A stretch of DNA of 64,000 bases, from assembly GCF_009739905.1 (NCBI RefSeq), contig NZ_CP034279.1:248001-312000 (forward strand), written 5' to 3'. Shown in pieces: positions 51,961 through 62,223 of the stretch (its first letter is position 1; the number at the start of each line of letters is the position of its first letter). The stretch comes from Streptomyces ficellus. GTDB taxonomy: Bacteria > Actinomycetota > Actinomycetes > Streptomycetales > Streptomycetaceae. A program made the position numbers and the translations under genes. A model generated the notes under the pieces. It was not told the origin of the DNA, ran no database searches, and was given only the letters and a program-made list of their open reading frames with translations.

Positions 51961-54303
51961 GTGACCACGAAGACCGCAGCCGCGGCAGCACGGGCCACCG
52001 TGTACGGCTATCCGCGCCAGGGGCCGAACCGGGAGCTGAAGAAGGCGATCGAGGGGTACTGGAAGGGCCGCGTCACCGCCGACGCCCTCCGTGCCACGGC
52101 CGCCGGACTGCGCCGGGCGAACTGGAACGAGCTGGCCGGCGCCGGTGTCCACGAAGTGCCCACCGGCGACTTCTCGATGTACGACCACGTCCTCGACACC
52201 ACCGTCATGGTCGGAGCGATCCCCGCACGCCACCGGGCCGCCTTCGAGGCCGCTGCCGGCACCGGTACCCGCGCCGGCGCCCTGGACGGCTACTTCGCCA
52301 TGGCGCGCGGCACCCAGGACGTGGCGCCGCTGGAAATGACCAAGTGGTTCGACACCAACTACCACTACCTGGTGCCGGAGCTGGGCCCGGACACCGAGTT
52401 CACGGCGGACTCCACCAAGCAGGTCGCGGAGCTGAAGGAGGCGCTGGAGCTGGGTCTCGCCGCCCGGCCCGTCCTCCTCGGGCCCGTCACCTACCTGCTG
52501 CTCGCCAAGCCCGCGCCCGGCGTGGCGCCGGGCTTCGACCCGCTCACCCTGCTGGACCGGCTGCTCCCGGTGTACGCCGAGGTCCTCGCCGACCTGCGGG
52601 CGGCCGGCGCCGCATGGGTGCAGCTCGACGAGCCCGCGCTCGTCCAGGACCGCACCGCGGCCGAGCTGAACGCCGCCGAGCGCGCCTACCGGGACCTCGG
52701 TGGACTCACGGACCGGCCGAAGCTGCTCGTCGCCTCCTACTTCGACCGGCTGGGCGAGGCACTGCCGGTGCTGGCCAAGGCTCCGGTCGACGGTCTCGCG
52801 CTCGACTTCACCGGCGCCGCGGCCGCCAACCTGGACGCGCTCGCGGCCGTCGGCGGCCTCCCCGGCAAGCGCCTGGTGGCCGGTGTGGTCGACGGACGCA
52901 ACGTCTGGATCAACGACTACGAGAAGTCCCTGTCCACCCTCGGCACCCTGTTGGGGCTCGCCGGCCGTGTGGACGTGGCCGCCTCCTGCTCCCTGCTGCA
53001 CGTGCCCATCGACGCCGCCCTCGAGCGGGACATCGACCCGCAGATCCACCGCTGGCTCGCCTTCGCCCGGCAGAAGACGGCCGAACTCGTCACCCTCGCC
53101 AAGGGTCTGGCCCGGGGCACGGACGCGATCTCCGCCGAACTGGCCGCGAACCGGGCCGACCTGGCGTCCCGCGCCCGCTCCCCCCTCACCCGTGACGCGG
53201 CTGTCCGGGCCCGTACCGGAGCCGTCACCGACGCCGCAGCCCGCCGCTCGCAGCCGTACGCCGAGCGGGCCGCCGCCCAGCGCGCGCACCTCGGACTGCC
53301 GCTGCTGCCCACCACGACCATCGGTTCGTTCCCGCAGACCGGCGAGGTGCGCACCGCGCGGGCGGACCTGCGCGCCGGGCGGATCGACGCCACCGGTTAC
53401 GAGCAGCGCATCGAGGCCGAGATCCAGGAGGTGATCTCCTTCCAGGAGAAGGCCGGTCTGGACGTCCTCGTGCACGGCGAGGCCGAACGCAACGACATGG
53501 TGCAGTACTTCGCCGAGCGGCTCACCGGCTACCTCGCCACACAGGCCGGCTGGGTCCAGTCGTACGGCACCCGCTACGTCCGGCCGCCGGTCCTCGCCGG
53601 TGACATCTCGCGCCCCGAGCCGATGACGGTCCGCTGGACGCGGTACGCCCAGTCCCTCACCGACCGGCCGGTCAAGGGGATGCTCACCGGGCCGGTCACC
53701 ATGCTCGCCTGGTCCTTCGTCCGCGACGACCAGCCGCTCGGCGAGACCGCCCGGCAGGTCGCCCTCGCCCTGCGCGACGAGGTGAGCGACCTGGAGGCGG
53801 CGGGCACCTCGGTGATCCAGGTGGACGAGCCGGCGCTGCGCGAGACGCTGCCGCTGCGGAAGGCGGACCACGCGGAGTACCTCGCCTGGGCGACCGAGTC
53901 GTTCCGGCTGACCACCGGCGGGGTGCGTCCGGACACGCAGATCCACACGCACATGTGCTACGCGGAGTTCGGTGATGTCGTCCAGGCCATCGACGACCTC
54001 GACGCCGACGTCATCAGCCTGGAGGCCGCCCGCTCGCACATGCAGGTCGCGCGTGAGCTCGCCGCCCACGGCTACCCGCGCGAGGCGGGCCCGGGTGTCT
54101 ACGACATCCACTCGCCGCGCGTTCCGGGTGCGGACGAGGCGGCCGCGCTGCTGCGCGCCGGCCTGGAGGCCATCCCGGCCGAACGGCTCTGGGTCAACCC
54201 GGACTGCGGTCTGAAGACCCGGGGCTGGCCCGAGACCCGGGCGTCGCTTGAGAATTTGGTGGCCGCCGCCCGTACGGTCCGTGCGGAGCTGTCCTCCTCC
54301 TGA
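51961..54303 (+). CDS. metE: Cobalamin-independent methionine synthase
   Basis: 780 residues from GTG 51961, preceded by AAGGAG. The N-terminal barrel starts [24 protein letters not shown]; the C-terminal catalytic barrel has [11 protein letters not shown], the zinc ligands in [12 protein letters not shown] and [13 protein letters not shown]. It transfers methyl from 5-methyltetrahydropteroyl-tri-glutamate to homocysteine. Full length for the family. Control by the upstream riboswitch is strongly supported. Confidence 0.97.
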   Translation: MTTKTAAAAARATVYGYPRQGPNRELKKAIEGYWKGRVTADALRATAAGLRRANWNELAGAGVHEVPTGDFSMYDHVLDTTVMVGAIPARHRAAFEAAAGTGTRAGALDGYFAMARGTQDVAPLEMTKWFDTNYHYLVPELGPDTEFTADSTKQVAELKEALELGLAARPVLLGPVTYLLLAKPAPGVAPGFDPLTLLDRLLPVYAEVLADLRAAGAAWVQLDEPALVQDRTAAELNAAERAYRDLGGLTDRPKLLVASYFDRLGEALPVLAKAPVDGLALDFTGAAAANLDALAAVGGLPGKRLVAGVVDGRNVWINDYEKSLSTLGTLLGLAGRVDVAASCSLLHVPIDAALERDIDPQIHRWLAFARQKTAELVTLAKGLARGTDAISAELAANRADLASRARSPLTRDAAVRARTGAVTDAAARRSQPYAERAAAQRAHLGLPLLPTTTIGSFPQTGEVRTARADLRAGRIDATGYEQRIEAEIQEVISFQEKAGLDVLVHGEAERNDMVQYFAERLTGYLATQAGWVQSYGTRYVRPPVLAGDISRPEPMTVRWTRYAQSLTDRPVKGMLTGPVTMLAWSFVRDDQPLGETARQVALALRDEVSDLEAAGTSVIQVDEPALRETLPLRKADHAEYLAWATESFRLTTGGVRPDTQIHTHMCYAEFGDVVQAIDDLDADVISLEAARSHMQVARELAAHGYPREAGPGVYDIHSPRVPGADEAAALLRAGLEAIPAERLWVNPDCGLKTRGWPETRASLENLVAAARTVRAELSSS

Positions 54304-54311
54304 CCCGCTGG

Positions 54312-54353
54312 GACGGCCGGGACACCCGCGCGGGTGCGGGTCTCCCGGCCGTC
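54312..54353. terminator. Terminator of metE
   Basis: An 11-bp outer stem (gacggccggga and complement) encloses a second stem, cacccgcgcgggtg. It begins nine bases after the stop, between convergent genes. Confidence 0.8.
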
Positions 54354-54385
54354 GCGCGGAGGCACCGCGGCAGGCCGGGCCGTGC

Positions 54386-55318
54386 TCACTCGGTGGGCGT
54401 GCCCACGCGCAGGCGGTTGCCGTCGGGATCGCGCAGTTCGACCTCCCGCGCCCAGGGGGCGGTGGTCACCGGCACGCCGAACTCGGCGGCGACGGCGTCG
54501 ACGTCACGTACGCGGAGGTAGACCAGGGTGTCGGGGCGGGCGTCGCCGGTGTGCTCGGAGAGGAACAGCGCGACGGCGCCCCTGGCGATCTCCACGAAGG
54601 CCGGGAAGCCCGGCTCGAAACGGTGCTCCCACTGCTGCACGAACCCGAGTCGGCGGTACCAGGCGACCGCCGTGGCGGCGTCGTCGACGCGCAGGACGGG
54701 GATCGCCTCCTCGTCGGCCGGCGGCTCGGTGCGCGGTCGCCGGACGCGGTCGGCGGCGTCCGACGACCGTCCGGGTACGAGGAGTTCGTCGGGGGTGCCG
54801 GTGCAGGCGCCGCGGTTGATGCGGGCGTCGCCGTCGGCGTCGGGGCCCACCCGGTCCAGGGCGAAGCCGTGGCGTGCCGCGAGGGCGGAGTCGCTGGTGA
54901 CGCCCGGGACCACCTCGGTGGTGAAGGCGACGGTGCCCCGTGCCGCGACCGAGGCCAGGACGTCCAGCGTGCCGTCGTGCAGGGACGGGTCGCCCCACAC
55001 CAGGAAGGCGCCGGTCTCGCCCGGGGCGAGTTCGTCGCGGACGAGGCGCTCGTACACGTCGCCGCGCCGGGCTCGCCGGTCGTGGACGGCGGTGGTGCAC
55101 TCCTCGCGGTCGTCGGCTGCGACGACGCGGTGGGGCCGGTCGGCGTGCGCGTCGATCATGCGGCGCCGCAGGTCGGTGGGCGAAGCCTTCTCCGGACCCG
55201 TGCCGAGGAGGAAGAAGGCGTCGGCGCGCCGCAGTGCCTTCACCGCCGCGAGCGTCAGGTGGTCCGGGTCACCGGCCCCGACGCCGATGACGAGGAGGTG
55301 GCGCTGGTCCGTGCTCAT
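54386..55318 (-). CDS. Chimera of CobF-like methyltransferase half and glyoxalase/VOC domain
   Basis: 310 residues. Residues 1-165 match precorrin-6A synthase (CobF): [57 protein letters not shown] and [16 protein letters not shown]. The rest of CobF (about 80 residues, including part of the substrate pocket) is missing. A linker leads to a VOC domain ([27 protein letters not shown], ending [14 protein letters not shown]). AGGAGG precedes ATG 55318, so the chimera is probably translated. The methyltransferase half is likely inactive or altered; the VOC half resembles bleomycin-resistance-like proteins. Confidence 0.82.
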   Translation of the reverse strand: MSTDQRHLLVIGVGAGDPDHLTLAAVKALRRADAFFLLGTGPEKASPTDLRRRMIDAHADRPHRVVAADDREECTTAVHDRRARRGDVYERLVRDELAPGETGAFLVWGDPSLHDGTLDVLASVAARGTVAFTTEVVPGVTSDSALAARHGFALDRVGPDADGDARINRGACTGTPDELLVPGRSSDAADRVRRPRTEPPADEEAIPVLRVDDAATAVAWYRRLGFVQQWEHRFEPGFPAFVEIARGAVALFLSEHTGDARPDTLVYLRVRDVDAVAAEFGVPVTTAPWAREVELRDPDGNRLRVGTPTE

Positions 55319-55449
55319 GGTGTGGGCCTCCTGGGGGTGAGGAAGTGTCGGGAGAGGGAGCCGGGGCCGGGCGGGCCGCCCGTGGCCGCCCGCGTGAACC
55401 TGCCGCCCGCTACCGTGACGCGCACCAACCGCACCTGTGGGGGCCCGTC

Positions 55450-55614
55450 ATGCGGAAGTTCTGGACCGTTCTCGCCGTCCTCCTCGCCGCGGTCGCCGTC
55501 GGCGGCGTCGGCGCGCTCCCGGAGGGGCCCGGCGGGGTCGTCGCGGTGGGAGACCTCGCCGTTCCGGCCGTGGCGGCCCTCGGCGCGTGGTGGTGCTGGC
55601 ACCGGAGGGTGTGA
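55450..55614 (+). CDS. Small two-helix membrane protein
   Basis: 54 residues: RKFWTVLAVLLAAVAVGGVG, a short Gly/Pro loop, then LAVPAVAALGAWWCWHRRV. Two hydrophobic helices with basic ends suggest an integral membrane peptide. GGGGG lies upstream of ATG 55450. No family recognised. Confidence 0.55.
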   Translation: MRKFWTVLAVLLAAVAVGGVGALPEGPGGVVAVGDLAVPAVAALGAWWCWHRRV

Positions 55615-55656
55615 CGCGGTGGTGGGCGGCGCGGGGCGCACGGGGTGCGAGGGCGC

Positions 55657-57393
55657 TCAGGACGCCGGGTGGGAGGCCACGACCTGGCCGCGGGTGTCGG
55701 CGGCGAGGTAGCCGGATGCCAGGTACTCGTTGGAGAGGTAGACGCGCAGGGTCGGGCGGTCGTCGTTGAACGTCCACCGGTCGACGATGACGTACCGCAG
55801 GTTCGGGTCGTCCACCTTCAGCTCCCGCTCCGCGCGCTTCATGAGTGCGGGCAGGCCGCTCCAGGCGAGGGTGGTGGCGTCGAACGGCTGGTCGTCGGCG
55901 CTGCCGGACGCGATGGTGCCGCCCGGGCCGGTCCTCCTCGCCACACCGTCGCGGTACTGGTACGCGTCGTACGTCTTGGCCCCCGGCTTCGTGGGGATGG
56001 CGGCCAGCGCGTAGTCCTCGTAGAACGTCACCTCCTTGACCTGCGGGTTGCCGCTCGCCTCGCGGAACGACGCGAGGACGGCGCGTACGTTCGCCTCGGT
56101 GAGCAGCGAGCCCCTGGGCGCGGTGCCGCCGCCGTTGGACCCGGATGATCCGGTGCCGGGCGTGTCGGTGGCGGGCGTTCCGGTGCCGGGCGTGGCGGGT
56201 CCCGGGGTGCGAGGGCCGGAGGTGGAGGGCGAGGTGCCGGTGCCGTTCTTGCCCCTGTCCGCCGAACCACCCCCGGGCGGCCAGTTCAGGGCGGCCACGG
56301 CCGCGAGGGCGACCGTCACCGCGAGGGCGGCGGAGACGGCCACGGCACGACGGCGGGCCGGCCGGCGCGCGGGCGGCGCGGCCGGCAGGGGCGGTACGGG
56401 CGGCCCGAAGACCCCACCCGGCACGGACGCACCACCCGGAACGGACCTACCCCCCGGAACGGACGCACCGCCCGGAACGGACGTACCGCCCGGGACGGCG
56501 TCCTGCGGGGTCCAAGCCGTCGCGTGCGGGCCCTGGGGGGAGGCCGCGTACTGCGCTTGGCGCAGCAGCCGCTCCAGCCGCGCGCCGTCGGGGCGCCGCG
56601 CGGGGTCGCGGACCAGCAGTTGGTCCAGGACGGGCCCGAGCGCTCCGGACCTGACCGGCGGCGGGACCGGGTCGTCCAGGACGGCGACCACGGTCGCGAG
56701 ACCGGTCGCCCGGCGGAAGGGGTGGTGGCCCTCGGCGGCCACGTACAGCAGCATCCCGAGCGACCACAGGTCGGAGGCCGGGTTGCCCTCCTCGCCCCGC
56801 ACCCGCTCGGGGGCGATGTACTCGGGCGAGCCGATGAGGTCGCCGGTCGAGGTGAGCCGGGACGTCGCTCCGGACAGGACGGCGATGCCGAAGTCGGTGA
56901 GGACGGCGCTGCCGTCCGGGCGCAGCAGGACGTTGGCGGGCTTGACGTCGCGGTGGTGGACGCCGGCGCTGTGGGCGGCGCGGAGCGCGGACAGGACCTC
57001 CAGGCCGAGTGTGATCACCTCGGGCACGGGCATGGGGCCGTCGGCGAGGCGGTCGTACACCGAGCGTCCCTCGACGAGTTCCATGACGATCCAGGGGTGC
57101 GAGCCGTCGGGGGGCTCGACGATCTGGTGGATCGTCACGACGTGCGGGGTCGACAGCCGGGCCAGCGCCTTGGCCTCCTGCACCGCCCTGCGGCGCAGTT
57201 GCGCGGTGAGGCCGGGGTCGGCCTCCTCGGCGGCCCGATCGGGCGGGCGTACCTCCTTGAGCGCCACCTCGCGGTCCAGGGTGACGTCCCGCGCCCGCCA
57301 GACCGTGCCCATACCGCCGCTGCCCAGGCGGGAGACCAGTTCGAACCGTCCGTCGACCAGGGGTCTGCCGCCCTCACCCGTACTCGTGCTCAT
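55657..57393 (-). CDS. PknB-type Ser/Thr protein kinase with extracellular domain
   Basis: 578 residues. The kinase domain (about 16-275) has GSGGMGTVW, the ATP lysine in EVALKEV, HRDVKPANVLL, DFGIAVL and the SPEYIAPE activation end. A proline-rich juxtamembrane region holds five SVPGG-like repeats, then a transmembrane helix (about 350-370), a Thr/Pro/Gly spacer and an extracellular domain of about 140 residues without PASTA repeats. All catalytic residues are present. The extracellular ligand is unknown. Confidence 0.92.
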   Translation of the reverse strand: MSTSTGEGGRPLVDGRFELVSRLGSGGMGTVWRARDVTLDREVALKEVRPPDRAAEEADPGLTAQLRRRAVQEAKALARLSTPHVVTIHQIVEPPDGSHPWIVMELVEGRSVYDRLADGPMPVPEVITLGLEVLSALRAAHSAGVHHRDVKPANVLLRPDGSAVLTDFGIAVLSGATSRLTSTGDLIGSPEYIAPERVRGEEGNPASDLWSLGMLLYVAAEGHHPFRRATGLATVVAVLDDPVPPPVRSGALGPVLDQLLVRDPARRPDGARLERLLRQAQYAASPQGPHATAWTPQDAVPGGTSVPGGASVPGGRSVPGGASVPGGVFGPPVPPLPAAPPARRPARRRAVAVSAALAVTVALAAVAALNWPPGGGSADRGKNGTGTSPSTSGPRTPGPATPGTGTPATDTPGTGSSGSNGGGTAPRGSLLTEANVRAVLASFREASGNPQVKEVTFYEDYALAAIPTKPGAKTYDAYQYRDGVARRTGPGGTIASGSADDQPFDATTLAWSGLPALMKRAERELKVDDPNLRYVIVDRWTFNDDRPTLRVYLSNEYLASGYLAADTRGQVVASHPAS

Positions 57394-57505
57394 GGCGGGT
57401 CATCGTAGGCGGCCCCTGCTCACGCCGGTACGGCAGGCGGCCCTACCCGGCCCGCTCGGGCGGTGACCGGCCGGTCGGCGGCCACCTCCCGACGCCGCGC
57501 GGGCG

Positions 57506-58795
57506 TCACCGTCCGAGATCGCGCAGCACTTCGCGGGCGGCGCGGGCTCCCGAGGCCAGGGCGCCCTGGACCGAGCCGGTGGCCCGGTGGTCTCCGCACA
57601 CGTACCTGCCCGGCGTGACCCGGGTGGTGCGGCTGAGCTGCTGCGGCGGCCTCATGGCGGGCAGCGCGTCCTCGACCGTACGGGTCGTCAGGAGGTCCCA
57701 GGGGCCGGTGTCCGTGCCATACGCGTCGCTCAGCGCGGCGCGCACCTCGCTCTCGCGGCCCTCGGTGTCGTGGCCCAGGACGGAGGTGGCGACCAGCGCG
57801 TGGCCGGGCGGCGCGACGGTGGGCGTGACGTCACTGAGCGCGCAGGTGTTGAGGAAGCGGCGGCGGGTGTCCACCAGCAGCGTCGGCTCGCCGATCGGGG
57901 ACCGTTCGGTCACGTGGTAGTAGGTGGTCACCACCCGGTAGGCGGGGAGGCTCACCCCGGGGAGCAGGGTGGCGGTCTGCCGGGGCCCGGTCGCCACGAC
58001 CACGGCGCGAGCGGGGACCTCCTGACCGTCCGCCGTGAGCACGCCGTCGTCCGTGAGCCGGTCCACGGGGGTGTCCAGGCGCACGGTCCCGGCCGGCAGG
58101 GCGGCCGCGAGGGCGCGCGGGACCGCTCCGATGCCTTCCGCGGGCAGGCAGAGGGTGCCGCGCAGCATGCTGCGCCACACCAGGTGGAAGACCCGTGCGG
58201 AGGTCTCCAGTTCGTCCTCCAGGAAGACGCCGGACAGGAACGGGCGGAAGAACCGCTCGACCAGCGCGTCCGAGATCCCGGCGTCCGCCAGCGCGGTGCG
58301 GGTGGTGAGGTCCGCGGTCCTCTTGAGCAGCCGTGGTGGGGCGAGCATGTCGCGGGCGGAGAGGAGCCCGAGGGCCATGAGGTCGCGGGGGCCGGCGAGC
58401 CGTCCGGGCAGCAGGTCGGGCAGCGTGCGGGGCCGCCGGGTGGGGTCGGTGAAGCGGAGCCTGCCCGAGCCGGTGTGGCTGCCCGTACCACAGTGGCTGT
58501 CCGTCCCGGCTTGGCTGTCCGTGTGGATGAGGACGCCGGGGGTGAAGGGGCGCAGTCTCAGGTCGCGCAGTGCGAGGCGGTGGCGGACCTGGGGGTAGGA
58601 GGTGTTGAAGACCTGGAAGCCCCGGTCGACGACGAACCCCTCGACCCGGTCGGTACGCATACGGCCGCCGACCTCGTCGGACGCCTCCAGGAGCCGCACG
58701 CCGACGCCCTGCGCGAGCAGGTCGCGGGCGCAGGCGAGCCCGGCGGCGCCGGCTCCTACGACGAGCACGTCCGTGGGTGCCGGGGATGCGGACAC
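57506..58795 (-). CDS. FAD-dependent amine-oxidase/desaturase-like oxidoreductase
   Basis: 429 residues from GTG 58795. The dinucleotide motif VLVVGAGAAGLACARDLLAQGVGVRLLEASDEVGGRMRT begins the chain; a C-terminal GDHRATGSVQGALASGARAARE closes the FAD site. Its fold is that of phytoene-desaturase/protoporphyrinogen-oxidase-like flavoproteins. A variable insert holds short Gly/Thr/Ser/His repeats. A methyltransferase gene is 156 bases upstream on the same strand, so the two may modify one small molecule; the substrate is unknown. Confidence 0.85.
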   Translation of the reverse strand: MSASPAPTDVLVVGAGAAGLACARDLLAQGVGVRLLEASDEVGGRMRTDRVEGFVVDRGFQVFNTSYPQVRHRLALRDLRLRPFTPGVLIHTDSQAGTDSHCGTGSHTGSGRLRFTDPTRRPRTLPDLLPGRLAGPRDLMALGLLSARDMLAPPRLLKRTADLTTRTALADAGISDALVERFFRPFLSGVFLEDELETSARVFHLVWRSMLRGTLCLPAEGIGAVPRALAAALPAGTVRLDTPVDRLTDDGVLTADGQEVPARAVVVATGPRQTATLLPGVSLPAYRVVTTYYHVTERSPIGEPTLLVDTRRRFLNTCALSDVTPTVAPPGHALVATSVLGHDTEGRESEVRAALSDAYGTDTGPWDLLTTRTVEDALPAMRPPQQLSRTTRVTPGRYVCGDHRATGSVQGALASGARAAREVLRDLGR

Positions 58796-58951
58796 GCTGA
58801 CCCACCTCTTCTTCCACTCTCGGCCGCCCTTCGCAGGCGCGGGGCGGCGACGGTGGTGCGCCGCGGCGCACCCTGTCCCCCACTCTTCACGTTCGGCGGC
58901 CCCGGCGGACGCAGGGCGGCGGGGCGCGCGTGTTGCTCCGTTCCCGGAGGC

Positions 58952-59671
58952 CTACGCCGTGGTGCCGGGGCGGCGCGCGACGAAGGTGTGGGTGATGCCC
59001 GTCTGCCAGCCCGGCAGCGGGAGGGTCCGTACGCGGTCGAAGCCGGCCGACCCCACCCGGTCCGCGAAGCGGTCCGCGGAGTCGAAGCGCACGACGCTGC
59101 GCCACAGGTGCCGGTACAGCTCGCCGTCCCCGAGCACGGTGGCCGCGGGCTGGACGATGCCCCGGCACACCAGGGTCCACACCGCCCGGTCGGCGCGGCG
59201 GCCGCTCAGGGTGTACTCGTGCACTCCGAGCCGTCCGCCGGGTGCCAGCAGGTCGCGTACGGAGGTGAGTACGGCGTCGGGGTCGGCCACGTTGCGGAAG
59301 AGGTAGGCGGCGAACACCGCGTCGAACGGCCCCGTCACACCGGCCTCCGCCAGGCGCTCCGCCGGTGCGTGCACGAACGACACGCCCTGTGCCCACGGCT
59401 TGGCGGCCGCCCGTTCCAGCATCCCGGCGGAGGCGTCCACCGCGGTGATGTGCGCCCCGGGCAGGGCGGAGCGGAGCGCGGCGGTGGACGCGCCGGTGCC
59501 ACAGCCGAGGTCCAGCAGCCGCAGCCCCTCCCCGTAGCCGGGCAGCCCGAGACGGCGCACCGAGCGTCGCAGGTGCGCGTGGTATCCGGGGTTGACGGCC
59601 ACCAGGGCGTCGTAGCCGCGGGCGGCGTGGTCGAACGCGGCGGCGAGGTCCTCGTCACGCAACAGGGTCAT
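58952..59671 (-). CDS. SAM-dependent methyltransferase (UbiE/COQ5-like)
   Basis: 239 residues from ATG 59671, with GGAG six bases upstream. AAFDHAARGYDALVAVNPGYHAHLRR and the SAM motif LLDLGCGTGASTAAL are UbiE-like; VFAAYLFRNVADPDAVLTSVRDLLAPGGRLGVHEY follows. The motif FRNV resembles the FGLRNV of menaquinone methyltransferases, but the sequence is divergent, so the substrate may be another quinone-like or polyketide molecule. It probably forms a unit with the flavoprotein downstream. Confidence 0.85.
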   Translation of the reverse strand: MTLLRDEDLAAAFDHAARGYDALVAVNPGYHAHLRRSVRRLGLPGYGEGLRLLDLGCGTGASTAALRSALPGAHITAVDASAGMLERAAAKPWAQGVSFVHAPAERLAEAGVTGPFDAVFAAYLFRNVADPDAVLTSVRDLLAPGGRLGVHEYTLSGRRADRAVWTLVCRGIVQPAATVLGDGELYRHLWRSVVRFDSADRFADRVGSAGFDRVRTLPLPGWQTGITHTFVARRPGTTA

Positions 59672-59903
59672 GCGCACTCCAGGGGCAGCAGGACGGTTCA
59701 CGAAGGCGCGGGGGCGCCGTCTGTGTCTTCCCGCCCGGGTGCCCGGGCGGACGCGTCCCCAACCCGGACGCGCACCTACCGGCCAAGGATCACCCGAGGG
59801 GGCCGTCGCCGCCCGGGTTCCCGCCGACAACGCGCCGGAGGCCCGCCGCCCTTCCGCCGGGCTCACCCTTCCGGACGCCCCCGGTCACGGAGGGGCCGCC
59901 GCC

Positions 59904-60173
59904 GTGAACCTCTCGACCGGGGCGCCCCCTCCCCGGAACCACCGGTGCTTCGGGCACGAACCGCCGTTGGCGGAGCGACTCGCCGAACTGGATGACGAGT
60001 ACGACATCCTCGAATACGGCCGCAAGTACGGCCGCAGGACCGCGGCCGAGGTCATCGCCGAGGTCGACGCCGACGTCATCGCCGAAGCTCACTGGCTCAT
60101 CGCCGTCCCGACGGCGGCGACCGGCGTCCCTATGACGGCGACCGGCGTTCCTCAACCGCGTGGGACGAGGTGA
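59904..60173 (+). CDS. Small hypothetical protein
   Basis: 89 residues from GTG 59904, with GGAGGGG nine bases upstream. The core LAERLAELDDEYDILEYGRKYGRRTAAEVIAEVDADVIAEAHWL is helical and acidic, typical of short streptomycete proteins of unknown role. Its end overlaps the cupin gene's end by 44 bases on the opposite strand, which lowers confidence. Confidence 0.45.
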   Translation: MNLSTGAPPPRNHRCFGHEPPLAERLAELDDEYDILEYGRKYGRRTAAEVIAEVDADVIAEAHWLIAVPTAATGVPMTATGVPQPRGTR

Positions 60174-60561
60174 CGAGCGTATGCCCGGTGGTGGCGTCCA
60201 CGTGGGCCGGGACATCGTCGTGGCGGTCGCCCACGGTCAGCGTCCCGGTGGGTTCGAACATGAGGATCGCCGCACCGCACGGGGCGTACGGCCGGTGCTG
60301 CGTGCCTCGGGGCACGGTGTAGGCCGTCCCTCGCGGAAGCCTGACCGTGCGCTCCCCCTCGGGCTCGCGCAACGAGATGTGCAGCTCCCCCTCCAGGACC
60401 AGGAAGAACTCGTCGGTGTCGTCGTGGGCGTGCCAGACGTGCTCGCCCTCGACCTTGGCGATGCGGACGTCGTAGTCGTTGACGCGCGTGACGATGCGGG
60501 GGCTCCACAGTGCGTCGAAGGTGGCGAGGGCCTGGCTCAGGTGGACGGGTTCGTTGCTCAT
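60130..60561 (-). CDS. Cupin-domain protein
   Basis: 143 residues. The metal-binding cupin motifs are WHAHDDTDEFFLVLEGEL and PRGTQHRP, giving two His, a Glu and a distal His. Small cupins of this sort are dioxygenases or sensors. It is divergent from a GlxA-type regulator, 52 bases away, which probably controls it. Confidence 0.82.
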   Translation of the reverse strand: MSNEPVHLSQALATFDALWSPRIVTRVNDYDVRIAKVEGEHVWHAHDDTDEFFLVLEGELHISLREPEGERTVRLPRGTAYTVPRGTQHRPYAPCGAAILMFEPTGTLTVGDRHDDVPAHVDATTGHTLVTSSHAVEERRSPS

Positions 60562-60613
60562 GGGCTCATCCTGAGCCCGTACGCACGGCCGACGTGAGTG
60601 CTAGGAATGGCAC

Positions 60614-61645
60614 ATGGCGCAAGAATCCTCGCACGCGCGACGCCGCCCGGCTAAGACACCGGACGCACCCGGTGGATCGGACACACCGCACGTGCCGCGG
60701 GTCGTCGTGATCGTCGACGAGAACTCGAACCCCTTCGAACTCGGCTGCGCGACCGAGGTCTTCGGGCTGCGCCGACCGGAGATCGGCCGTGACCTCTACG
60801 ACTTCACCCTCTGCTCACCCGAGCCCCGCACCCTGATGCGGGACGGATTCTTCACGCTCACCGGGGTCGCCGGGCTCGAAGCGGCCGAGGTCGCCGACAC
60901 GTTGATCGTCCCCAACCGTCCTGACGTCGAGGTGCCCCGCCGCCCCGCGGTGCTGGACGCCGTCCGGCGGGCGCACGCGCGCGGGGCGCGGCTGGTCGGG
61001 TTCTGCAGCGGCGCTTTCACGCTGGCCGAGGCCGGAGTTCTCGAGGGGCGCCGGGCCACCGCGCACTGGCAGTGGGCGGATTCCTTCCGGGCCCGCTTCC
61101 CCTCCGTCCACCTCGAGGAGGACGTACTGTTCGTGGACGACGGCGACATCCTCACCGCCGCGGGGAGCGCGGCAGCGCTCGACCTGGGGCTGCACCTGGT
61201 CCGGCGCGACCACGGCGCGGAGGTGGCCAACTGTGTGAGCCGGCGCCTGGTGTTCGCGGCGCACCGGGACGGCGGTCAGCGGCAGTTCGTGGAGCGTCCG
61301 GTGCCCGTCCTGCCCGACGAGTCCCTGGCACCCGTGCTGGCCTGGGCCCAGGAGCGGCTGGACTCACCGCTCACGGTCTCCGACCTGGCGGCACGCGCGG
61401 CGGTGAGCCCGGCGACGCTGCACCGCCGTTTCCGGGCGCAGTTGGGGACGACACCGCTGGCCTGGCTGACAGGCGAACGACTCACCCTGGCATGCCGGTT
61501 GATCGAGCGGGGCGAGTCGCGTGTGGAGATGGTCGCGCGGCGCAGCGGGCTCGGCACCGCCGCCAACCTGCGTACGCTGATGCGCCGCGAGACGGGCATC
61601 ACCCCGTCGGCGTACCGGCGTCGGTTCGGGCCCACGGTGAACTGA
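60614..61645 (+). CDS. GlxA-type AraC regulator with DJ-1/PfpI-like domain
   Basis: 343 residues. The N-terminal DJ-1/PfpI fold (VVIVDENSNPFELGCATEVFGL, LVGFCSGAFTLAEAGVLEGRRATAHW with the conserved Cys in CSGAF) is followed by an AraC domain (LTVSDLAARAAVSPATLHRRFRAQLGTTPLAWL, then VEMVARRSGLGTAANLRTLMRRETGITPSAYRRRF). AGGAA lies seven bases before ATG 60614. Likely activator of the divergent cupin gene. Confidence 0.9.
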   Translation: MAQESSHARRRPAKTPDAPGGSDTPHVPRVVVIVDENSNPFELGCATEVFGLRRPEIGRDLYDFTLCSPEPRTLMRDGFFTLTGVAGLEAAEVADTLIVPNRPDVEVPRRPAVLDAVRRAHARGARLVGFCSGAFTLAEAGVLEGRRATAHWQWADSFRARFPSVHLEEDVLFVDDGDILTAAGSAAALDLGLHLVRRDHGAEVANCVSRRLVFAAHRDGGQRQFVERPVPVLPDESLAPVLAWAQERLDSPLTVSDLAARAAVSPATLHRRFRAQLGTTPLAWLTGERLTLACRLIERGESRVEMVARRSGLGTAANLRTLMRRETGITPSAYRRRFGPTVN

Positions 61646-61721
61646 CGGGCGCGGTGGACCGCCCCGCCCAGGCGCCCTGCGCGGGCAGTTGTCCCGCGGG
61701 CGGCCGCTGCGGGCCGGTTCG

Positions 61722-62153
61722 TCACGCTCCCCCGGCGACGGCCCGGGCGCAGTCGGGACACAGCCCCCGGTAGGTGACCTCGACGCCGGACACGGTGAAG
61801 CCGAACCGCTCGTCCGCCGGGAGGCCGGCGAGGGGGTTGCCGGCCGGGTGGACGTCGCGGATGAGGCCGCAGCCGGAGCAGATCAGGTGCTGGTGCGGGT
61901 GGTGCGTGTTGGGGTCGTAGAGCTTGGCGCGGCCGCCGGTCGAGACCTCGGCGACCTCCCCGAGGGAGACCAGTTCGCTCAGGGCGTTGTAGACCGTCGC
62001 CCGGGAGATCTCGGGCAGTTTCCGGGCGGCGCGGGCGTGCACCTCGTCGGCGGTGAGGTGCACATGGTCGCCGTCGAGGACCTCGGCGACGACGCGCCGT
62101 TGGGAGGTCATCCGCCAGCCACGGGCGCGCAGTCGCTCCAGCAGGCCGCTCAT
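61722..62153 (-). CDS. Fur-family peroxide/iron regulator (FurA/CatR-like)
   Basis: 143 residues. The winged helix (RMTSQRRVVAEVL, ISRATVYNALSELVSLG) precedes the metal sites HHPHQHLICSGCGLI and GLCPDC. Fur-family repressors of this type sit beside catalase-peroxidase genes in streptomycetes and mycobacteria and release them on oxidation. Here the gene is divergent from katG rather than in front of it on the same strand. The ribosome site is weak. Confidence 0.88.
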   Translation of the reverse strand: MSGLLERLRARGWRMTSQRRVVAEVLDGDHVHLTADEVHARAARKLPEISRATVYNALSELVSLGEVAEVSTGGRAKLYDPNTHHPHQHLICSGCGLIRDVHPAGNPLAGLPADERFGFTVSGVEVTYRGLCPDCARAVAGGA

Positions 62154-62223
62154 ATCGGTTCACCCGTCCCGGCTCGGATCGGCGGGATGCCGGGCGCTCG
62201 TCCGTCCGCGTCCGGGATCCGAT

